Source: a marine group bacterium Sva0996 bin134 (GTDB taxonomy: Bacteria > Actinomycetota > Acidimicrobiia > Acidimicrobiales > Bin134). Taken from it: DNA of 64,000 bases. This document shows, piece after piece, positions 58,694 through 64,000 of the stretch (position 1 is its first letter; each line of letters starts with the position of its first letter). The stretch covers positions 27,762 to 91,761 of the forward strand of contig MPNQ01000013.1 of assembly GCA_002239105.1 (NCBI GenBank), read 5' to 3'. A model generated the notes under the pieces. That model saw nothing but the letters and a program-made list of their open reading frames with translations, did not search any database and was not told the DNA's origin. The translations under genes and the position numbers were made by a program.

Positions 58694-61252
58694 ATGGCAA
58701 AACGCCCCGGCGTATATCTGCGCGCCGACATCGAGATTTCACCTGAGGATAATCCCAATGACGAGGTGACCTCAGTTGGTGAGGATTCAGAATGTCCCGG
58801 ACTCACCTTCGTCGATCTGCACTCACGCGCTCCGGCTATCTCAGGCTCGCCGAGCAACATCGAGAGATTGGCAAGCGCAGTCCAAAATCGTCTGCATTTG
58901 CTCTTGTCGAATGATCTATTGCTACTCCGCTGGCCGTGGCTTGCCGAAAAAGGTGATGAGAGCCATCTCGAAATGATCGAACAGTGGCTCACCCGATTGA
59001 AGGAAGTCATTCCAGACAGATCGGTGGTGGGCAACGACAGGTGTGTTGGCGTGATCCAGCATCGGGTCGCTGATAGTCCCTTGGTGTGCTGGGCCTATGA
59101 GGAACCGGCCGACCTTGATGGGTTCCTCTCGCACGCCAGGGCCGTCGAATTGAATGCTCTGCTGAGTCGAAGCAACGCAATTTGGGAACCGAGCACGTAC
59201 CACTATCGGCTTCCGAGTGGGGAACACACCGATGTCTTCATCCGACTTGCCGATGGAATCCAGAGCCCGCGAGACGCGTATGTAGTTGCCTGCTGGCTGA
59301 CTGACCGGCTTTCTGATGGCGTCGGAGTCGTAGTTGACACTGGTGGTCTAACCCCCGTTCTGATCCAGCTAGAGAGTTTTTTGACTCGATTTGATCTAGA
59401 GATGGGTCCAACATCCATCCTGACGTCCTATCCAACAGGACGCCCCACAGTGCGGCGCACGGTCGAGAGGGCTATCAACCCGATTGGGACCAGCATCATT
59501 GGGATTCAATCGGTCAGCTCATCTGGCGGGTTGCTGCGGACCACTATCGATGAGCTAGAGCGAGCAGCTAACTACCGTGATCTGAGCTATACGCTCGATG
59601 TGCTGGTGGACCGGCATAAGACCCAAGAGAATTGCACCAAACTGTCTCCCACTGGCAGGGAGCGGACTATTTCCTGGCTAGGTCTAGGAGAAGCACCGGA
59701 AGTCGAGCCTTCTGGATCGTGCGAACTGTGTCGTGACCCAGAGAAAGCACACTACGTGGCTGTCGATCCGAGAACCTACGGTGAGATGCAGCTTCCCACC
59801 CCACATCTCGTTATGCCCGATACGAGCTATGCAGACGACGGGCATTTGTTTTGGGAGCGTGTTGCAACTTGTAAGGCGCTGGCAATCGAAGCCAACCCCC
59901 ACCCTCGCAGCCGAGTAGCGAGGGGAAAGCAGACCGCGCTCCCTGTCCGCCTGATCCTTGAACTGATCGCCGATCCAATAGGTCTAGAACAACTAGTCAA
60001 GGAACGTCTAAGGCAGTTTGGGGCGGGGGGTCTGACAGATTTCGTGGAAGACCGCCTCGACCACTATGAATCGATAGATGAAGTCGCAGAGAGCATCAGA
60101 CGTACAGGTCTAGTAGTGGTGTCGGCAAGTGATCTTGCGGTTGAGCAGAGGCCAGCCTTTGCGGGAGGCGGCAACGTAGACCTTGAGCAGGGCCTGCGCA
60201 TGGTACTGGCTGGTCTTGGTCTCAATGACGGTCTGCCAGTTGTTGCAGATAATGATTCTGGACTGGCCGGGCGGATTGCAGAACTCGAAGATGGCGCTTC
60301 GGTACTCGTCTTCTCATGGGGATCAGTAACTGGATTGACGCTGCGGCGACTCAAGCTCTCCGTGGCTGGCGCTCTCAGTTCCGAACAGATGGACAGGGCA
60401 GTAAACGGTCTGGTGTTCCATAGTCGTCCCAGTACGCCTCGAGAGTGGAGCGCCCTACAGAATCAATTTCGTCCAGGAGCACTTATCGATCTGTGGGCGA
60501 GTTGTTACCCATGGGAGTCACCACTGGCTGAAGAACATCGTCTATTGGATCGTTCTGGCTTGGACCCGAACCGTCTCTCAGAGCCAGGACAGAGGTTTCT
60601 TGAACTACGGACTCGATTCTTGAAGTTACACGAAGTTCATAAGCATGCTGACGACGATTGGTCACCGCGATACACGGAAGACGAGGGGGCACCCCACCCC
60701 GAGCACATCTTTTGGGGTATGTCCTCAAGCGGTCACTACCAGGACCAAGTACGGGGTCGATCCCTATATGGCGACCGTCTCAGTAGCTTCGCTGCCTACG
60801 CGGCCATTGGCGCAGTAATCCAGTACACCAGACTCAACGAGCAGCCCAAAGTGGCACCACGCTGGGTCATGTTCGACCTCGGGCGCTTGGTGCGTTCCTA
60901 TTTCGATGCCGTCATCATCTGCTCTGTGCTTCGATGGTTGCGGCCAGGTGAGCTCTGGTGGGAGGGAGATGCTGGTGGCCCTGATTCAGCGCACGACTCT
61001 GTCTCGTTCTTGCTGGACCAAGTTACAAGTATGAACGGCAATGGCGAGATCGGAACCGATGTGGCGAAAGAGCAAGTGCTGCTGGTGCCTGAATTGCTAT
61101 TGGCCTCCGCACTAGGGAAGGTGCCCGTTGGGGCACGTAGCCTCGTCTGCGAAAGAGCAAAGGAGATTTCAACGGGCTGGCCCGAGGACGGGTCTTTTGA
61201 TCTTGCCCGCGGAGCAGTTGAAGTCGGTCTCGCCCTTCTTGAATCTGACTGA
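58694..61252 (+). CDS. large protein with degenerate phosphoribosyltransferase-like segments, partner of GHKL ATPase
   Basis: I do not recognise this 852-residue protein as a named family. Residues about 170-290 read like an orotate-phosphoribosyltransferase fold: RLPSGEHTDVFIRL, then VGVVVDTGGL and a loop IIGIQSVSSSGGLLRTT where a PRPP-binding loop would sit, but with its acidic residues missing. A second similar strand-loop, SVLVFSWGSVTGLTLRRL (536-553), suggests a second such unit. A CxxC at 343-346 (SCELCRD) followed by YVAVDPRTY may bind zinc. No signal peptide or membrane segment. The C-terminal 270 residues are helical. It is encoded with a GHKL ATPase. A conflict or defence role is inferred. 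Confidence 0.75.
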   Translation: MAKRPGVYLRADIEISPEDNPNDEVTSVGEDSECPGLTFVDLHSRAPAISGSPSNIERLASAVQNRLHLLLSNDLLLLRWPWLAEKGDESHLEMIEQWLTRLKEVIPDRSVVGNDRCVGVIQHRVADSPLVCWAYEEPADLDGFLSHARAVELNALLSRSNAIWEPSTYHYRLPSGEHTDVFIRLADGIQSPRDAYVVACWLTDRLSDGVGVVVDTGGLTPVLIQLESFLTRFDLEMGPTSILTSYPTGRPTVRRTVERAINPIGTSIIGIQSVSSSGGLLRTTIDELERAANYRDLSYTLDVLVDRHKTQENCTKLSPTGRERTISWLGLGEAPEVEPSGSCELCRDPEKAHYVAVDPRTYGEMQLPTPHLVMPDTSYADDGHLFWERVATCKALAIEANPHPRSRVARGKQTALPVRLILELIADPIGLEQLVKERLRQFGAGGLTDFVEDRLDHYESIDEVAESIRRTGLVVVSASDLAVEQRPAFAGGGNVDLEQGLRMVLAGLGLNDGLPVVADNDSGLAGRIAELEDGASVLVFSWGSVTGLTLRRLKLSVAGALSSEQMDRAVNGLVFHSRPSTPREWSALQNQFRPGALIDLWASCYPWESPLAEEHRLLDRSGLDPNRLSEPGQRFLELRTRFLKLHEVHKHADDDWSPRYTEDEGAPHPEHIFWGMSSSGHYQDQVRGRSLYGDRLSSFAAYAAIGAVIQYTRLNEQPKVAPRWVMFDLGRLVRSYFDAVIICSVLRWLRPGELWWEGDAGGPDSAHDSVSFLLDQVTSMNGNGEIGTDVAKEQVLLVPELLLASALGKVPVGARSLVCERAKEISTGWPEDGSFDLARGAVEVGLALLESD

Positions 61253-61266
61253 GCCTTGGCGTGCTG

Positions 61267-61512
61267 CTAACGCTTGCCTTTCATTGGGGGGATGTCGTCG
61301 TCGCCGTCGGCGAGCTTGATGGCAGCCCAGTCGCGCAAGACTGATTCCAGCTCCTTGAGAGCCGCTTCCTTGGTTTCCCCGAATGCCCAAGGACCTGCCA
61401 AACCGGAAATCACCGCCACCATGCCATCTGGATCCTGGATGGGTTCGATGGTGGCGTAGGAGACGGCCGCCTCAGTCCACTGCCCGATCAACTCTTCAAT
61501 CTGAGTTCCCAC
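61267..61512 (-). CDS. HicB-like antitoxin-family protein, orphan
   Basis: This 81-residue protein has the HicB-type half-RNase-H fold: SYATIEPIQDPDGMVAVISGL, then GPWAFGETKEAALKELESVL and WAAIKLADGDDDIPP. No DNA-binding tail and no HicA toxin gene are visible beside it. The start is GTG 61512. It ends 14 bases from the convergent 852-residue-protein gene and is divergent from the helicase. It may be a lone regulator or the remnant of a toxin-antitoxin pair. Confidence 0.7.
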   Translation of the reverse strand: MGTQIEELIGQWTEAAVSYATIEPIQDPDGMVAVISGLAGPWAFGETKEAALKELESVLRDWAAIKLADGDDDIPPMKGKR

Positions 61513-61550
61513 CCTCGGAGCTTGTCACACCCGCCCGGTACTCTTTGGCG

Positions 61551-64000
61551 GTGGCTTCCCCGATCCACGCCGAGAAGGGCGTGCTGGCCGATGTCGGCTA
61601 TGAGTTTCATCCGGCGGTGGCGGCTTGGTTTGAGGGGCGGTTTCCGGGGGGGCCTACGGAGGCGCAGGCTCAGGGGTGGCCGGCCATTGCGTCGGGGAAG
61701 GACACGCTGATCGCCGCGCCCACCGGGTCGGGAAAGACGCTGGCCGGGTTCCTCATCGCCATCGACAACCTCTACAAGCGCCACGCTGCTGGCCAAACGG
61801 TGGCCAAGGCCAGCCAGGTGGTGTACGTGTCGCCGCTGAAAGCCCTAGCCACCGACATCGCCGAGAACCTCGAGCGCCCCCTAGCCGAGATCGCCGAGAT
61901 AGCCCGACAGCAGGGCCAAGAGCCCCCGCCGCTCACCGTGGCGGTGCGCACCGGCGACACCCCGGCCCACACCCGGGCCGCCATGATCAAAAAGCCAGCC
62001 AACTTCGTGGTCACCACCCCCGAATCGCTTTATTTGCTGGTGACCGCGGCCAAGAGCCGCGAGGTGTTGCGCACCGTGGAGACGGTGATCGTCGACGAGA
62101 TCCACGCCACCGCCCGCGACAAGCGGGGCAGCCACCTGGCCCTCACCCTCGAGCGCCTAGAGCACGTGGCCGACGTCCGCCCCACCCGCATCGGCCTGTC
62201 GGCCACCCAGCACCCCATTACCACCATCGCCAACCTCCTCACCGGCATCCCCAAATCCCCCGCCCAAGCCGCCAACGGCACCAAAACTCCAGCCCAAGCC
62301 ACCAACGGCACCAAAACTCCAGCTCAAACCACCCCCCACTGCACCATCGTCGACACCGGCCACCAGCGAAACCTCGACATCGCCCTAGAGCTGATCGACG
62401 ACGAGCTCGAAGCGGTGGCCTCCCACGCACAGATGGATCAGATCCTCGATCGCATGGCCACCCTCATCGCCGAGCACCACACCACCATCGTGTTCGTAAA
62501 CACCCGCCGCCTCTCCGAGCGCATCGCCCACCAACTGGCCGAGCGCCTCGGCGAAGATGCGGTGGCCGCCCACCACGGCTCGCTGTCCACCGAGCGCCGC
62601 TACCGCACCGAGCGCCGCCTGAGAGCCGGCGAGCTAAAAGCCCTGGTAGCCACCGCCTCCCTAGAGCTGGGCATCGACATTGGCCCGGTAGAGCTGGTGT
62701 GCCAGGTGGGCTCCCCTCGCAGCATCGCCACCTTCCTCCAGCGGGTGGGCCGCTCCAACCACAGCCGCCACGGCACCCCCAAGGGCCGCCTGTGGCCCCT
62801 CACCCGAGACGAGCTCATCGAGTCGCTCGCCCTCATCCACGCCGTGAACCAGGGCCAACTCGACGCCATCAGCCCCCCCGAGGCCCCCCTCGACATCTTG
62901 ATCCAGCAGCTCATCGCCGAGGCCGCCGCCGCCGACGACCACACCGTGAACGGCCTCTATGAGATGTTCACCAAAGCCGCCCCCTACGCCAGCCTCACCA
63001 AGGCCCAGTTCCAAGAGGCCATCAACCAGGGCGCCACCGGAGTGGTCACCGGAAGGGGCCCCCGGGGCGCCTACCTCCACTACGACTCCATCAACCAAGA
63101 GGTGCGGGGCAAACGGGGCGCCCGCCTCGCCGCCTTGACCTCCGGCGGCGCCATCGGCGAGAACGGCGACTACCGGGTGGTGGCCGAGCCCGACGACACC
63201 TTCATCGGCACCGTCAACGAAGACTGGGCCGTGGAGTCGATGGCCGGCGACATCTTCTTGCTCGGCTCCCACTCCTGGCGCATCAAGCAGGTGGCCGCCG
63301 GCACCGTGCGGGTGGCCGACGCCGGCGACGCCCCGCCCACCGTTCCCTTCTGGTTGGGCGAGGCCCCCGCCCGCACCCCCGAGCTGTCGCATCAGGTGTC
63401 CGAATTGCGCGCCTATATATACGGGCTATTTCCCGACACCCCCGACGCCGACCCTCTCGAACCCACCGCCCTCGCCCAAGCCACCGAGCAATTCGCCCAC
63501 GCCCACGGCGTCGAAGCCGAGATCGCCGAGCAGGCCGTGCTCTACATCGCCGCCGCTCAAGCCGCCCTCGGCACCGTCCCCACCCACACCAACATCGTGT
63601 TCGAGCGCTTCTTCGACGACACCGGCGGCCAGCAGCTCGTGGTCCACTCGCCCTACGGCGGCCGCATCAATAGGGCCTTCGGCCTAGCCCTGCGCAAGCG
63701 CCTGTGCCGCCGATTCGACTTCGAGCTCCAGGCCGCGGCCAACGACAACGCCATCATCTTGTCGCTCGGCCCCCACCACAGCTTCCCCCTCAGCGACGTC
63801 CCCCAGTTCTTGCACCCCGATTCAGTTGAAGAGGTGCTCACCCAGGCCGTGCTCGATTCGCCCATGTTCACCGCCCGCTGGCGCTGGAACCTCAACCGGG
63901 CCCTGGTGGTGCTGCGCAGCCGGGGCGGAAAGCGCAACCCGCCCCCCATCCAGCGCATGGAGGCCGACGACATCATGGCCGCCGTGTTCCCCGGCGCGGC
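61551..64000 (+). CDS. lhr: Lhr-type DEAD/DEAH helicase (3' end outside window)
   Basis: The frame is open from GTG 61551 (or TTG 61545) to the window edge, giving 816 codons without a stop. Helicase motifs: TEAQAQGW (Q-like), Walker A APTGSGKT with Lys62, SPLKALATD (Ia), VDEIHAT (II), LSATQHP (III), LGIDIG and QRVGRSNHSRHG (VI). After the RecA-like cores comes the Lhr winged-helix and crotonase-like core region (RGPRGAYLHYDSINQEVRGKRG). Lhr enzymes unwind DNA and RNA:DNA hybrids in repair. A 30-base repeat puts TKTPAQATNG copies between motif III and the second RecA core. Confidence 0.92.
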   Translation, partial: MASPIHAEKGVLADVGYEFHPAVAAWFEGRFPGGPTEAQAQGWPAIASGKDTLIAAPTGSGKTLAGFLIAIDNLYKRHAAGQTVAKASQVVYVSPLKALATDIAENLERPLAEIAEIARQQGQEPPPLTVAVRTGDTPAHTRAAMIKKPANFVVTTPESLYLLVTAAKSREVLRTVETVIVDEIHATARDKRGSHLALTLERLEHVADVRPTRIGLSATQHPITTIANLLTGIPKSPAQAANGTKTPAQATNGTKTPAQTTPHCTIVDTGHQRNLDIALELIDDELEAVASHAQMDQILDRMATLIAEHHTTIVFVNTRRLSERIAHQLAERLGEDAVAAHHGSLSTERRYRTERRLRAGELKALVATASLELGIDIGPVELVCQVGSPRSIATFLQRVGRSNHSRHGTPKGRLWPLTRDELIESLALIHAVNQGQLDAISPPEAPLDILIQQLIAEAAAADDHTVNGLYEMFTKAAPYASLTKAQFQEAINQGATGVVTGRGPRGAYLHYDSINQEVRGKRGARLAALTSGGAIGENGDYRVVAEPDDTFIGTVNEDWAVESMAGDIFLLGSHSWRIKQVAAGTVRVADAGDAPPTVPFWLGEAPARTPELSHQVSELRAYIYGLFPDTPDADPLEPTALAQATEQFAHAHGVEAEIAEQAVLYIAAAQAALGTVPTHTNIVFERFFDDTGGQQLVVHSPYGGRINRAFGLALRKRLCRRFDFELQAAANDNAIILSLGPHHSFPLSDVPQFLHPDSVEEVLTQAVLDSPMFTARWRWNLNRALVVLRSRGGKRNPPPIQRMEADDIMAAVFPGA
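62251..62333. repeat. 30-base tandem repeat in helicase gene
   Basis: Nearly three copies (62251-62280, 62281-62310, partial 62311-62333) encode TKTPAQATNG-like units, an added flexible loop between the helicase cores. Confidence 0.85.

Overview
The window is a 64 kb piece of a GC-rich bacterial chromosome whose gene content points to an actinobacterium, most likely an environmental Acidimicrobiia-type lineage. The evidence is the many GTG starts, four soluble P450s, an F420-type luciferase-like oxidoreductase, a DtxR-family regulator, several CaiB/BaiF CoA-transferases and lipoproteins with Pro/Glu-rich tethers. The lineage is an inference from content and codon bias, because no rRNA or housekeeping marker is present. 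I found no tRNA, rRNA, CRISPR array or recognisable insertion sequence, and no gene-free stretch longer than 300 bases.

Layout. 1-20.2 kb: catabolic and CoA metabolism. This holds two N-acyl-D-amino-acid-deacylase-like amidohydrolases (one cut by the window edge), an orotate-phosphoribosyltransferase-like gene, a P450, an SDR, a thiolase/DUF35 pair, twin NTF2-like proteins, an aldolase/2-hydroxyacid dehydrogenase/FGGY kinase trio, an LLM oxidoreductase, two acyl-CoA synthetases, a DtxR-type regulator, an acyl-CoA dehydrogenase, an enoyl-CoA hydratase and a CoA-transferase with an extreme poly-C tract. 20.3-24.9 kb: an accessory island with two ATPase+TOPRIM-type modules (RloA/RloB, and an OLD-like ATPase with a DUF4276-like protein) facing each other around a CBS-domain protein. 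24.9-29.4 kb: a tightly overlapping four-gene operon (two M24-type proteins, an amidohydrolase, an APH-type phosphotransferase). 29.4-40.4 kb: P450s, acyl-CoA dehydrogenase, small membrane proteins, a large beta-propeller lipoprotein, ferredoxin-P450-CoA-transferase, an alpha/beta hydrolase and an enoyl-CoA hydratase.

40.4-45.6 kb is a branched-chain-type ABC importer with a fused permease. 45.7-49.3 kb is an AAA ATPase plus subtilase pair matching the IetAS defence architecture. 49.4-55.9 kb holds another P450 and a second, oppositely oriented branched-chain-type ABC importer. 55.9-57.4 kb holds a small membrane protein, a methyltransferase and a VapBC-like toxin-antitoxin pair. 57.5-61.3 kb is a two-gene cassette (GHKL ATPase plus an 852-residue protein with degenerate phosphoribosyltransferase-like segments), which I consider the best candidate for a poorly described system. 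The window ends with an orphan HicB-like protein and an Lhr-type helicase that runs off the edge.

How it fits together. The importers, P450s, CoA ligases, acyl-CoA dehydrogenases, hydratases, thiolase and CoA-transferases look like a toolkit for taking up organic acids, amides or lipid/steroid-like compounds, activating them to CoA thioesters and oxidising them; no substrate can be named from sequence alone. The accessory modules (RloAB, ATPase/DUF4276, IetAS, VapBC, GHKL/PRTase-like) break up this metabolic background and appear less GC-rich by eye, consistent with horizontal acquisition at defence hotspots.
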